A stretch of 64,000 nt of DNA, from positions 284,501 through 348,500 of the forward strand of contig NC_080062.1 in assembly GCF_026212465.1 (NCBI RefSeq). The letters run 5' to 3'. Made by a program: the position numbers and the translations under genes. The DNA is from Amaranthus tricolor. Taxonomy: Eukaryota > Streptophyta > Magnoliopsida > Caryophyllales > Amaranthaceae. Shown here one piece after another: positions 49,830 to 62,130 of this stretch (positions are counted from its first letter, which is position 1; each line of letters starts with the position of its first letter). The notes under the pieces were generated by a model, which was not told where the DNA came from, did not search any database, and was given only the letters and a program-made list of their open reading frames with translations.

Positions 49830-51480
49830 ATAGGGATTCGTCCGTTATTTATAGTTTTTGATCATCTAAATTACATGCCCCATTGTCTCGTACCGACATG
49901 TTCAAAATATGACACATTGTGTATTTGATGTTAGCCATGGAGTGACTGTTTCATCATTCATGGCCTCATGGTGAGAATGTTCGACATACATTTCATAGTG
50001 CTGAACGATTTTGCTTCCCGACAAGTTCACTATGGCAGTGGGTGGTCAGTTGTTCATGAGGTACAACTAGCCATTTTGACTAGAAATAGTGATGAAGTGC
50101 TGATGCAACTTTTAGAATACAGTAGGTTGAGGCTGGTGATATTGTTAGTCGACGAGTAAACATTAAACTTTATTTGTGGAAGACTATGACATAACCTTGT
50201 TGTCTGTGCAATTGTTGTATATTAATAGACGATGTCAAGCATCCTAAGTCTCCTATCCTATGTAAATTATTATCAGTGTTATACACATCGGATTAAAGCT
50301 TTGACATTTTTGTCATTATATACAATTTTTAAGTTTTATACAGTTCTAGCTTGAAAATGTGCTGTCACTTATTTTACTTATCAATCTATTTTTCGTCAGT
50401 TTGTAATTTTTCGAGATATGTTGACAGTTAAAAGTTAGTCTTTTGTATCTAATTATTGAGTAGGATTCAATTGCGTGATGAATGAACCTTGATTTTTATT
50501 AACAATGCTACTTTGATGGTGTAATTTCTTAAATATTAAGAGGAGCACCCATATGTTGTGGCTTTGGCATAGTTGTTGATTATGAGGAACACCCACAATT
50601 ATTCTTTTGTAGTTTGCTTACAAATACCTTCTAATTCATCATGGATCTTACTGATAGTTATGCATACCCTTGGAAAGCCTATTGGATTGATTATTTTTGG
50701 CGCTGAAAAGTCAATATTGGGTCTAGTCATATTGGCTGTTTGAAAAAATTAGATTGGAAACATTTCACTGATGTGAGCTGGAAGCGACGAATGCTGCTGT
50801 CTAGTGCCTTTTTTTACTGTGTGATAATTGTTCAAATATAAGGCTATATTGCATCAGATTGGCCACTTTGTAATGTTGTTTTTTTATAGAACCTATATTT
50901 TCTGCGTTGCAAAGGTGTAAAAAACTTCGTTTTGGGCGGTTTCGGGAGAAATCTCATGCTTTCGGCCGATATTTGACATTACGATATAATTGCATCACTT
51001 CTGTTACCACAAGCCTTTTTACTTGAGATACCCTTGTAGAATTTGTCCTACCGTACTATTTGAAAGAAACAGTATGTCGATTTTTCCTGCTATAAGTTGT
51101 GGATGTATTGTCCACCCATCAAGACTGATGATGAGGCTGCGTACATCTTTGCCTTCCAAGGGCTGCCATAGCAAGACGCAAATCGGATATTATTGTAATT
51201 GTTTGAGGTCATCTTATTGGAGCATGCTTGCTGCAAATGCTGTTTTTAATTTTTATAAGGTATAATGACTTATCTTGACTTGTTCTTGAACTTTTACTTG
51301 CAATATTTTTGAACATTGGAAAGTACTATATAATAGCATAATATGAATTTTTCTTACATGTTTATTACATAAGAGTACAATATAATGCTGCCTTAATTTT
51401 CTTGCTTGAATTTGTCGACATAATAATAATAATACAATAGAAGTCCTATATGAGTAGGTACTACATTGAGCTTCATGAAT
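49830..51480. other. intergenic region between F-box and GDSL genes, no gene seen
   Basis: Convergent 3' ends face each other here. Short ORFs (for example near 50990-51265, plus) show no family features. No element termini are evident. Confidence 0.45.
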
Positions 51481-54061
51481 TTATAGTTGTGCTAGCTGAT
51501 AGATGCTGATTGGAGTGCAGTCAATGGCATTCTGGCTGTAGGCTCTGCGTGCTATGATTGCATTTGCTGCTTGCGTTGGGTGGAAGGAGTCCCAGAACAG
51601 ATAACGATCTCTCTCTGGACATGGTGCCTGCAAAGGAAGACATGTAAGTTCCCCTCCATTTCTGCCGTTTCCACAACAAGCCTTGTTTGATGTAGTAAAC
51701 CCTGTGACACAAAACGTAGGCTCTAGTCAGAATATCTGCTTAAAGTAATGCCCAAATAAACTAAATTTCTGATTTTAGGGTCGCAAAAATTATAACTCCT
51801 ACACTACGGTTCTCTTAGACAGAATGTCAGCAGTCCACTTTTTACTTAATAAGTTAGTTTTTGTATAGAAAATGTCAACACACCTATCTAGTTGAAAATT
51901 TGGCTTTTAAGTACAAATAGATACATTGTCATTGTTAGCGGTTCTTACTTGAAGCGTTGCCAATGTCTGTGGTTCTATCTGCTTTTAATGAGTGAGAACT
52001 AAGTTTGCTTGAGTGGTTAAAACAATATCACATAATTAGCTAATCTTCTTGCGAATCGCGAATCGTAAAAAATCAAATTATGATCGGTTTTGGGCTAAAA
52101 ATTAGCCATTTTGAGTGAATAGAAAACTTGCCGATTTATGTTACACTGGTTAGAACTTAAAACTAATTACATTGTCATCGGTTCTCAAAAAAATTTAGGC
52201 TCGGATGAAATGAAAAAAGAACCCACTATTTGATCCTACGCGGACCATATTTGGGTAATAAAAGATTTAGTTGCCCTAAAGTGGCCATTTATGTTTATTA
52301 AGACGTTACTTTGAGCAATAACACCTATAATTGGTAAGAGTATCTTTTCAAAGTCATGCACCTTATGTAATATAATTGAGTTGATAGTACTTCTTACCAT
52401 AAGTAGAAGGGTTGTGAACCATGTCATCGACGATATTATAAGTATTGTGATAAACGAAGAAAGAACCAGGTAGGCTATTGTTGAGTGTATTTGTCAGCTG
52501 AATCAGTCGATCGTTGAATAAAATGATCAAATTGTTGACGTTCTGCAAACAGCTACCATCACTTGATCTGGATAAGTAAACAGGTATACATCCAAGAGGA
52601 CCTGTTCCTGCCAGTACAAATTTTCTTGCTCCTAGGTTGTACAATCTCTGTAGTCAATTTAAAGTTATTTTAGAACATAAGAAACAATTATAAGTCATTG
52701 AAGCTGATTTGTGTCGGTATGATATTGTTGTTATATGCAGTGATTTTATTGATTCTTTTAAGCATGATTTGAAAGTTGTCTGTGGAGAAGCCTTACAGTT
52801 ATTTGAGTAGCAAGTGTGTCTCTGAGGAGATCAGCATATGATTCTGGACTGTACAGACGGCTGCTGGCATATCTGTCAGGTTGAAGGTAGTTGTTGAGGT
52901 AGTCGTTGCCTCCAATGTCGACTAAGAAGACGGCTTTTGCGAGGTACTGGGATAGTGCATCCGGGCTTTCGAATAACAGTGCTAATTTCAGCGTAAGAGT
53001 CTCCTGAAACTGGGATACCTGCCCACTCAAGGTTGTCCGTTGCCCCTGAGAAGCGAATAGTGTTAAATGCTGCACATCTTCACTTAATAACACTACAGGT
53101 AATACCGAGACTCTATAATTCTATTTTAGTTGTGTTATTCGCATTCACGTTAATCTGTGTGATTAACGTTAATCAAATTCGATGCTCGCCAGTTAGTGGA
53201 ATTGGGGAATGAATACATCGCAATTTTGGAAAGATCACTCTTAGATTGTTTCCTCGGAACTTCATATTAACTAGCCTTATATCAACATTTCATTATCCCA
53301 ATGTCATTATCGGCTCCCAATTTCTCGGGATATGGGGCGATTGTAATGTAATCCTTGTGAGTAAAAACAAAAATGTTTTTTTGAGTATAAAATTAAGAAT
53401 TTTGAAAGACTATTAAGGGTGATTGGTGTTTAATTATACTTTAAAGGGTGATTATTAGCTGAAAAATCATTTTGAAACTCTAAAAACATTGCTTTTTGCA
53501 CTTGCATATTAAAACACTCATGGAGCATAAGCAAGCTTACATAAGTTCTCCCTGTTTCTTCAAGTATCCCTGCCGCTGCTGATGCATAATTTATCCCTCT
53601 CAAAATATGCTTTCCGAATGATGTTATTGAGAAGTATGGTGGTATCAACGGCAATCCCAGATGTCGTGCTTTAATTTTGCACCAAAAAGAAATCAAGTCG
53701 GTATCAATATGAGGTTAGCTACGTGAACCAAAACAACTGAACGTGAATTCAAAAGCTAAAAGCAAGAGTCGGGAATAAATTTCGAGTTACCTCCGTAATC
53801 TACAACTGTAAGACCATTGCAAAACCTCCCCGTTGGGCCTCCGACGTCTATCCCATACGGGTAGTAATTCGCCTTTGCAATCGAGAGCAAGTAGTTATTA
53901 TTTCCGTTGTCTATCAGCGAGTCACCGAAGATGAACATGGCGGGGGTGATTGGTACATCACCGAATTCTTCAGCATTTGCAACTGCAAAAAGTTCAGGTA
54001 ACAATAAGCAGAGAAATGTGGCAGTGAAGATTACTCTTCTATTCTCCATTTCTCTGCACAT
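51481..54061 (-). CDS. GDSL esterase/lipase, secreted
   Basis: Five exons, minus strand: 53791-54061, 53541-53668, 52797-53045, 52398-52647, 51481-51701; all GT-AG, frame kept, 372 aa, the normal size and exon number for plant GDSL lipases. Residues ~5-30 form a signal peptide ([21 protein letters not shown]), so the enzyme should be secreted. Block I is [15 protein letters not shown] with the catalytic Ser; [20 protein letters not shown] and [16 protein letters not shown] follow. Block III is [12 protein letters not shown] with the oxyanion Asn, then [13 protein letters not shown]. Block V is [14 protein letters not shown] with the catalytic Asp and His. [20 protein letters not shown] is the conserved Cys-rich stretch. 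Start Met 54061 (MCREMENRR) and Met 54049 (MENRR) are both possible; the second sits closer to the signal peptide. Substrate not predictable. Confidence 0.92.
53285..53380 (+). mobile_element. SINE-like repeat fragment in GDSL intron 2
   Basis: TTTCATTATCCCAATGTCAT, CGGCTCCCA and GGGGCGATTGTAATGTAATC follow the order of the copy at 39325-39520 (CATTACCCCAATGCAACTAA, TGGCTCCCA, GGGGGTCGATTGTATGCAAC). Strongly diverged. Confidence 0.42.
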
Positions 54062-54130
54062 TTCTCACTCTTCTCTCTCTCCCTAGAATCTTTCTTGGTT
54101 TCAGTTTACTTATGGCAGACTTAGCTTGAC

Positions 54131-54971
54131 TGTGATTTATAATTGCACCAAAAGGTAGAGTTACTTTACTACCTGTTGGGGAGATAAATCTGTCAAGTCT
54201 TAGCTATATTAATATGACTATGGGTGGTTTTGTTTTACATCTTTTGGCATGTTTTTGATTTTGCAGTTACTTTGTACGGGTCGAATCTGGTTAGGGTTCA
54301 GGTTTGGGTTCGGCCAGACCTAGAGTCTGACCACCCTATATTTTTGTTGGACTCAGACCCAGACTCATATTTATAGGGTCTAAACAATTAGTATCCGGGT
54401 CTAGGGTCCAGATCTAGTTCTAGCATAAATGTTTTTGTTTTTGCACACAAAATAATCAAATATAAGTATAAAAATTAATGATAATACGTTCGTATAAAAT
54501 CTATCAAATCATTTTTACATTTACAAGACATTTTTAATGTGTAGTAGTAATACTCACTACATTCATCAGACCTTCCAACTTTCAACTTCAAAACAATCTA
54601 GTTGTGTAAGCTATTTGTAATGTGTTGTACAAGACTATTTTTATTTTTATTTAGTCTATGGGTCTGATCCGAGTCTAACGAACATGGATCCAAACCGAAA
54701 CTCAAACATGGAACACCTAGATCCAACCCGGCTTGGACCCGTAGGCCATTAGGCCGAAAAAATTACAGACTTAAACCTATAATAGGGGTCGGATTTGGAT
54801 GTAGACCTTTGGGTCTAACTGTCTAAGACCCATGCCCATCTCCAATGATATATAATTGCACCAAAAGCTTACTGTTGGGGAGATAAATCAGTCGAGTCCT
54901 AGCTATATTAATATGACTATTGGTAATTTTGTTTTGTAACTTTTGGCATGTTTTTTATTTTACTGGCTAAC
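54131..54971. repeat. direct repeats (about 130 bp) duplicating the GDSL promoter-proximal region
   Basis: Segments 54131-54270 and 54845-54971 share TATAATTGCACCAAAAG, CTGTTGGGGAGATAAATC, GTC.AGTC.TAGCTATATTAA, TATGACTAT and CTTTTGGCATGTTTTT. About 575 bp lie between them, rich in GGGTCT/AGACCC and GGATC-like blocks and ending TAAGACCCATGCCCATC, which looks like decayed transposon sequence. So either a local duplication or an insertion split a duplicated promoter. Confidence 0.72.
54134..54141 (-). promoter_or_regulatory. candidate TATA box of the GDSL gene
   Basis: TATAAATC on the minus strand, 73 bases upstream of the first ATG, followed by a CT-rich (sense AG-poor) leader. The spacing would put transcription start about 40 bases before the ATG. 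It lies at the edge of a segment duplicated farther upstream. Confidence 0.5.
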
Positions 54972-55240
54972 TTCCGGGTAAATGATAGACTTTGATCCAC
55001 TTTATGATTTATACATAAGAAATCTAGTTGAGAAGCATTCAATTTTGCTAGTCACACAGTAAACATAAGAGACAATTAACAGTAACACACTTATATCATG
55101 GGTCATATATCTGCAGAACTTGTAGGAAAATGATAAAAATCAGAGTAAATGCACATAATTCCTCTTTGCTTGTAGTTGTGTTTCTGGACCTGCCCTTGTT
55201 TGCTCTGGGTTGTACCGAAAACTAGATAGGTGGCTTTTAT

Positions 55241-55544
55241 GGCCTGTTTGGTTATCGATACTAATTGGTGGTAATGGGAATGATTTGCACTGTAAATTTT
55301 TCATGATATGTATCATGTCATTCCCATGGTAATGAAAGTTCATAAAAAAGTTTTTTTGTTCACAATTTTCCATTATCACCTAATATCACATTTTTAAATG
55401 GTAATGCATGAATTTTGTGAAGAAAATGGAATTGTTGAAGGAGGATAAGCATGAGCATTAAACTGTCAAGAGATATTCCTACAAAAATTACACTGACTTT
55501 CCATTATTGTTTCCCATCATTTAATACTGATCATCAAACGGGCT
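55241..55544. mobile_element. candidate MITE with GGCCTGTTTGGTTATC termini
   Basis: Left end GGCCTGTTTGGTTATC; right end, read on the other strand, AGCCCGTTTGATGATC (12 of 16 match). Inner sequence has further partial inversions (GGTAATGGGAATGA / TCATTCCCATGGTAATG). No convincing target duplication. The GTTTGGTTA ending suggests the PIF/Harbinger group. Confidence 0.42.
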
Positions 55545-55596
55545 GTTAGTGCTTTTTCTTGTAATATTTTCTTTTTCTTTTGAATTCTCCTTGTAG

Positions 55597-55697
55597 TTCT
55601 GCTGTTGGCTATGGGGAGCTCACAGATGACAGAATTGCAGAAATTATAACATTGCCTTCTTATGTGTTTATTCCTGTTACTGGGTCCAAACTTATGG
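55597..55697 (+). pseudogene. orphan exon-like segment of an unidentified gene
   Basis: A 101-bp stretch between a good acceptor (polypyrimidine tract, then TTGTAG) and a good donor (GTAAGA), open in one frame as SAVGYGELTDDRIAEIITLP followed by SYVFIPVTGSKLM. The peptide looks like real folded protein and differs from the surrounding AT-rich DNA. I see no matching exon on either side and do not recognise the family. It may be a gene fragment carried by a transposon or a remnant of a lost gene. Confidence 0.42.
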
Positions 55698-55699
55698 GT

Positions 55700-57110
55700 A
55701 AGAAGTTGGCTATATCTTCCAGTTTAGGAACAATTCAACCAAAAATAAGTTGATGATTGAAGTGTGAGAGGATATGTATAGTATAATTTATCATGCCCTT
55801 TACACGAGTACCTTTTGTTCTAGAAGTGTAGATGCATTGTCTTTGGATATCCCGTTAATGAACCAACACAACCAACTTTTGAGCTGATGATTGAAGCCCC
55901 TAGGATATGTTATATAATCTATCATTTCTTGGACCAACTAGTAACCAAAGTAGTAGTTAATATCTGTAGTAAAGTTAGATGGACATAAATGTATGTTGTC
56001 TGATTTCGTAGTGTCATTGATAGCAGATTAGAAGTTGTCTCGCCGTTGGCGATCTTGATCTGATAAATGGAAATGAGTACTACAAAACCTGGTTCTAAAA
56101 CCATTACTATGTGTAATCTTGTCCGACTTAAAACCTTGAAGTTTTTCATATATGGCATATGCATATTAAACCTATATGCCCGGCACTCGAGTTGAGGAGC
56201 TCTTTTCGATCGCAACCTCCTCGTGATGAGTGTACTGGTTTGTCTTCTTTTCTACCCTCCCCAAACCCTTCCTTGGACGGGTCTCATTTGGATGATGATG
56301 ATGATGTAATAAGCCTATAACCAAAAATTTCCTACTCTTTAACTTTAGGCAGTTGTTCAACCCACCCCAAATCTACCAACCAACTAATTTTCTGCAAGTT
56401 GTTCAGATTAATAATTATCATCTTGGAAGACATCCAGGATCTTGTAGATGATATTCAAATTCATTCAACCACCTGTATTTATTACTGTGAGGATTTCACC
56501 CTATTCTGACAAATGAAGAGTTAAATCTTGTCAAATGCAAGTTTTTGTTCTTATCCTCTTTACATTGGGTGGGCATGGCCATGGGCATGCTACACCTAGT
56601 AAAACCTATTGGTAAGAAAACCCAAAACCGGACCGTGTTTACGTTATAGGGATGATCGATAATTGATTGTTAACTGTTGAAGTGTTAGTTGTTGGTTGTT
56701 AGATGTTTATTAGAGTAAAAGTCAGCCAACATGATTAAAGCTTTCAAGCCTAAAGCTGCTCGAAGTAACCTTTTCATTTTAGCTTAGTAGACATTTATCA
56801 AATAAGTTTTTTGTCCGTTTGACCAGTTAAAAGCCAAAATTCAACCAATAAGCAGCAGAAAAAGTCACCAATAATTTTTTAGTTCATCTAATCCCATGCT
56901 AGTAAGTTTAATTTTATACGCTTTAGTTTGATGCTTATAAGTACTACCACATAGTTAAGTTCACTTTAGTTATAAAGAAATGGTCTAACTCGAGTATGAT
57001 TTAAACTTAAATGAGATATCAACATAGATCGGAACGACTCAATTATCATATCTAACTAGGGGATCAATAATCCCTCTAAGTTTGACATTTATAGAAGACA
57101 GATCATACAT
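55700..57110. other. intergenic repeat debris
   Basis: No gene. 56660-56880 is an eroded relative of the MITE-like element at 39687-40025. The rest is AT-rich with no recognisable structure. Confidence 0.4.
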
Positions 57111-57112
57111 GT

Positions 57113-57290
57113 ACTAGCTTGGTGGCTAGTGTTGCAGGGAATTCAATCCTCCTCCTCATCTATTCAGTATCCCGTACAAGTCAGGGTTTGGGGGAAGGAG
57201 AATCGCAGACAGATTATACCCGTGCCCCTCTAAGGAAAGGACAAGTAGATATGCGCACAATCATTTTATCCTCAAAAAATAGATTCTCGT
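57113..57290 (+). mobile_element. tRNA-derived SINE with pol III box A and box B
   Basis: AGCTTGGTGGCTAGTGTTGC fits box A (TGGCTAGTGTTG) and GGGAATTCAATCC about 10 bases later fits a weak box B, the tRNA-like head of plant SINEs. The body reads GTACAAGTCAGGGTTTGGGG, GCAGACAGATTATACCCGTG, CCCCTCTAAGG and ATGCGCACAATCATTTTA, a consensus I recall from plant SINEs, then a short A-rich end. Target duplication not identified. Confidence 0.6.
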
Positions 57291-57862
57291 AAAGATAAAT
57301 CATCTGTAGCGTACAACATACATTAAAACTATAACTGAATTATAATAGACTAGCAAAAAGGAATTCAATATAGTTTGCATTATTGCATTAGTAAATCACA
57401 AGGCTATATGAATATTTGCAGGTGGATTGTAAACCACACAGCATAAGACCTTCTACAATGAAGCAAGCAAGGAAGGTGAAGGTGAGAGTTTCATTTAATG
57501 CATTGCTTCCTACCCTTTTTCTTGGGGGAAATTGATGAAGATGGACCCACTTTCTGTCATGGATCCTCCTTGCCAAAAATCATTGAAAATGGTATAAGAA
57601 TTCAAGATGTGTAAGATTGAGATCATCTAGGAGTTAAAAATTCAAAATTTTTGTTGTTGTAACTTGTTGAGAAGATTGGTGTTGTAAAATTTTTTCTATG
57701 TTTTCGGCAAAAATCTCCAACTACTCGACTAAACCATGATTATTGATGTGTATTCTTTGTTATTTTATAGTTAATGAAGGCTGGTTTGAGGCTTAGAGCC
57801 AAGGGGAGTACATACATGCATGATGCATGTGGTGATCTTTTCAAGTGTAGATCAAAGGCAAA

Positions 57863-58085
57863 TAGGGATGGTCATGGGGCGGGCCTGGAGCGGGTCTGGC
57901 CAGATCCTGATCCGAACCCTTTTATTTTTTATAGATTCAGAGCTGGATTCGAATCCTAAGGGTTCAAAATTTTCAGATTCAGACCCAGACCCTTCGAATC
58001 TGATGGGTCTAAAAAAAATCTATTTGATTTGTCACATTTGAACTTTTTGTAAGTCATTAGTGTGCTTTACAAATATTAAATACTA

Positions 58086-58154
<69 letters not shown>

Positions 58155-58500
58155 AAGTCACAAAATAGTAAGAATGTAAGACAATATAATACTAATTTTG
58201 TACTAACTAGCATATATTTATATATTATAGATATAAATGGAAAATAAATGGAATATTAGGATGGGGTAGAAGTCAGATTAATACAAAAGTCACAAAATAG
58301 TGTAAGACAATTTAATAATTACAAGGGTCTGGGTCTGAGTCCGAGTCCTAATTCTCGGACTCAGACCTGGACCCCCTAATTATTTTTTAGATCCAGATCC
58401 GACTCGAATCTGGTGGGTCTCAAAAAAATAAAATTCAGACCTTTAAAAAGGAGCGGATTCAGAGCGAGTTCAACAGTATCATGGACTCATGACCATCCTA
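57863..58500. mobile_element. hAT-like MITE with TAGGGATGGTCATG termini
   Basis: Left end TAGGGATGGTCATGGGG and right end, read on the other strand, TAGGATGGTCATGAG, inverted with small differences. GGGTCTGG / CCAGATCC blocks fill both halves and an (AT)n tract (58089-58151) lies in the middle. Length 638 bp. No 8-bp duplication is visible, so the flanks may have changed. Confidence 0.58.
58089..58151. repeat. (AT)n microsatellite, about 31 units
   Basis: Uninterrupted AT repeat inside the MITE-like element. Confidence 0.95.
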
Positions 58501-61500
58501 ATTGTACCACAAGTGAGCTAGATGAATTTTGAATTGGGTCATCAATCATATCTCCTATCTCATCAACTTAATAAGAACTAGCAAATTTGGGTGAAATTAT
58601 CAGTTCGTCTTCAAGAAATTGACACCATTATATACAGTATACAAATTAAGAAATGATGGGGATTATTTGAATTTTGTGAATAATATAAAAAAGAGTTGAA
58701 TTTATAGGTGAGAATAAAAGTGAATGACAGTAATATTTATTAAAAAAAAAAATTATAGAAAAGTAAAGAATTAAATTAAAAAAGTTTGACAATTTTTTAG
58801 GATACTAATTTCTAGAAATAGTAAAGAATCACCTATGGGCTATAGGCTATAGGCTATAGTCTATAGTCATAGGCCTATTCATATTATTACCAACTTTTGT
58901 CGTAAAATTATAAGGTGGAAATTACTAAAAAATAACAAGATTATGATTCTATGTCTAACTAATTCATCAACAAACAGGTTACTAATTTTAAAAATCAGCA
59001 AATAAATCCTAATAAACCAACTTAACCACGCTTAATGATTGCTGTTTCTCTTTTCCAAGTTTGCCAAAAAATTATGTCACCTTTATATGTTGTAATTTAA
59101 AAAGCATGAATATTGACACACATAACTTTAACTCTGAAAATAATTTATTAAGTAGCTTATTATTGTTCTATTATTCAAAGTATTATTAAGTTTAACAAAC
59201 TTTTAATTATTAATTAGCAGGATCGTTCCAATGTAGAAGTTGTTAAATAAACTGACTTTATCATTTAAATCGACTGTATTTTCTATATATTATGTATTTC
59301 ACAATTTAATGTTTTTAGGTACTTTAATCTATTAACTTAATTTTTTGCTCAATTAATTGTTAATAAAATATGCTAATGTTTATTTTCATATAAAAAATCA
59401 AGAAATTCAAACATGCATACTCTATAGTTCAAATAAAGTAATTCAAGCAAAGGAGAATCTAAGCTTAAACTTTTTTTAGGCATAACTTGAATTATTTGAT
59501 TAAAAACTTATTAATATTGAATTGTATGACGTATAATATAGAAAAACAATATTTGAATTGATCTGTATATATACAAAATGATAGATGTTCAGCCAGCTTA
59601 TTCTAGTATTTTGAATCCGCCCCAATTGAAGAACAAAAAATCATTCCAACTTGCGGTAAATGTGATTAATTGATCATAATCAAAACGACATAATAATGTT
59701 GACCCAATCACCGATCATACACAATCAATAAAACACAATGCCAACGTTTTCTCAATATGCTTGTATTAGGAGGTGAGTTGTTTTTGCTACAAATAATAAA
59801 CTCAATTAATTTTTGAATATAAAAAAAAACTAATATTCCTATGCTCTATATGACATACATTATAAAGCTATTATTTGACTGATGATTTCTTATTAAAATT
59901 TAAAAAATATTAATTGCATCTATATTTAGTGATATTCATTTTTTTTAACAATAAAAAGTATTTGTCATTTACGATTTTCCTATCTAACTCTTAAATATCA
60001 ATGGAGTATATAACACAGCCTAAAATTTCAACCACCAGCTAATTAAATTTTCAGCTGATCTCTTGATATGGTATTAAAAGTCAACATAACGAGAGGTCAC
60101 AAAATTAAATCTCAGACCTCTCATTTCAATTGAAGTTTATAACGCCGACTTTAATGAGAGTCTATATTATATCCACAATTCTAGGCCAAAATGTTTTCAC
60201 ATGAAGAGGTTATATTATATATAACATAACTCATAACTTCAATCATTAACTTATTGACTTTATTTTTTAGTTATCAGTATATATTTGGCTTTGAATATCA
60301 TATTTTTCTTCCTATTCCATTGTTGAATAACTATTTACACAAATCTAAAAAATAAAATTTTAAAAGGAAAAATATTGAAAAAATGGATTCATTTAGGTTG
60401 GCCGGCTCAATTTTCACGGTTTATCTACTTTTGCAAAAGTCCTAAGATCAAACTCCTAAGTTCATGCTCATGCTATTACGTAAATAGCTTTAATTCATAA
60501 TTACATATTACTCCCTCCTATGTCTCTTTGAGTTATGCTATTGAAAATGTCATTTCAATTATAACATCTTTATTCTTTTAATTTATTAATTCATCATATA
60601 TTAATCAATTCCTTCTGCTTAATTAATTCAGATGGAATCGATATAAATCATGCATTCATGACAAGATCAATGGTATGTTCTCTGTACAATTAGTCTTTGT
60701 TTGCCTGAGATGTCATATTCAGCACTTTTTGATATAGGAGTATGTCATTGAAAATTATGTTTTGTGTCGGTTAAAGATTAACTATTAATTTTATAAGGTA
60801 AAGTTTTAAATTTGATTTTCACCTATCTATACCATAAATTTTTTCTAAACTATAAGAGTACAAATTTAATACTTTATGTTAAAATAAACAAGTCTTTTTA
60901 ATAAATTGTTTTCATTTTTTCACCATAAGATATCTAGATAGTACTATATAAAATGCATGTGACTTGATATATTTACAAGAAACCATCATAGAAAAAATTT
61001 AAACCGATGAATAGAGCTATAAAATATAGTATTTTTTAGGTGATTGATTTTAGAAATTTCAATTTTAATCTATATTAAGAATTTGCGTTTTTCAAACAAA
61101 TGTTCTTTTAAAGAATTTTGCGACTCGTAATGGTCATATTTTAAAAGGAAAATAATGTCGAAGCCCTTTAAATGAAAACTAATATAAAGGTTTGGATTTA
61201 AAGGAAAATGAAAGGTAAAATATACAAAAACTGATCAACAAAAGGTTGAATTTATATAATTAAAATTTTCAACATGTTTTGTATACATGTAAATACATGT
61301 GATTAAATATCTAATATATGCATATTAAAATGAAGCAATGAAATTTCGTCAATCGTCACTAAAACTAATGAGCTTGCTAATTTTTTCGTAGAAGTATTAA
61401 ATACCTGATCGATCAGGATCCATAAAGTATCAGAAAGCACCTTATTCACATATACTCATATACTTTTTCAACAAGAATTAGTTTAGTTTTAGCATATACT

Positions 61501-61552
61501 AAATACTATTTATTGGTAAGCAGCATTCTAATTTTTGTTACAATTTTGTTAG
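58501..61552. other. intergenic AT-rich region with a degenerate LTR-type sequence
   Basis: No gene seen. 60050-60200 contains CTTGATATGGTATTAAAAGT, a degenerate version of the TGGTATCAGAGCC primer-binding site, followed by CTCTCATTTCAATTGAA and TCTATATTATATCCACAATT, sequence I associate with a common plant LTR-like repeat. A short GGCTATA tandem run is at 58839-58870. Any signal-peptide exon of the next gene should lie here, but I could not find one. Confidence 0.4.
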
Positions 61553-61744
61553 GAGGATAAGATGGTGTTTAATAGTCCAAGAAGCTCAAAGCCAAACAAC
61601 CTTAACAAGGCAATCACTCCTATCTCCCAGGATAGTAAGAACTTACCTAGGAAACTTCTAGAAAGTGCTAATGAAGAAATTATGACCTTAATGAGAACGG
61701 ATAATTATAGACTAGGGCCAAAGCAGCCACCAGTACACAATTAA
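61553..61744 (+). CDS. last exon of an RGF/GLV/CLEL-like signalling-peptide precursor (partial gene)
   Basis: After an acceptor ATTTTGTTAG, an open frame runs from GAG at 61553 to TAA at 61742-61744, 63 codons: EDKMVFNSPRSSKPNN, then a basic/acidic stretch RKLLESANEEIMTLMR and the end TDNYRLGPKQPPVHN. RGF/GLV/CLEL precursors end in a 13-14-residue peptide with an N-terminal D-Y (sulfated Tyr) and a C-terminal PP(I/V)HN, usually encoded by the last exon. Here PPVHN is exact, but the Tyr is preceded by DN instead of D, which is unusual for Tyr sulfation. These peptides act on root meristem growth and gravitropism. Met 61562 could also start a short ORF but would lack a signal peptide. The exon with the signal peptide was not found. 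Confidence 0.5.
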   Translation, partial: EDKMVFNSPRSSKPNNLNKAITPISQDSKNLPRKLLESANEEIMTLMRTDNYRLGPKQPPVHN

Positions 61745-61749
61745 TTAGC

Positions 61750-62130
61750 AATCATAGTTTCAAATGCAAAGACAAGAAAGCATGGTTTAATTCTTAAACT
61801 TTTTTTTTTTACATGTATCTGAAAAAAGTAAAATATGTTTCAATTGAAATAACATTTAATTGTCAAACTATTTTTTTTTTTTTTTTTTTTTTTTTGCTTT
61901 CGTTATGTTGGGATGGTCGTCTTCTTTTCTCCTTAAGAAAATTACTCATGATTTTATACTCTTGTTGGACCTTTTATTCTTATAAATATAAATAAACACG
62001 ATAAATTATTCATGCTTGTCGAGATAATATTTTAACTCTTAATATCTTTAATTGTTCTTAATTAAAAATTATAAAAAGTTGATTTATAGAGACAAATCAA
62101 AAAAGATTTCACATGACTGTGTTTAACTTA
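61750..62130. other. 3' flank of the RGF-like exon with a T-run and MITE relic
   Basis: Holds a homopolymer of about 25 T near 61871 and, at 62035-62125, sequence related to the RPOT-intron MITE relic at 35105-35310. No gene. Confidence 0.4.

Noticed and set aside
50990..51265. 91-codon plus-strand ORF downstream of the F-box gene
   Set aside because: Unstructured composition and no recognisable motif; likely 3' flank noise.
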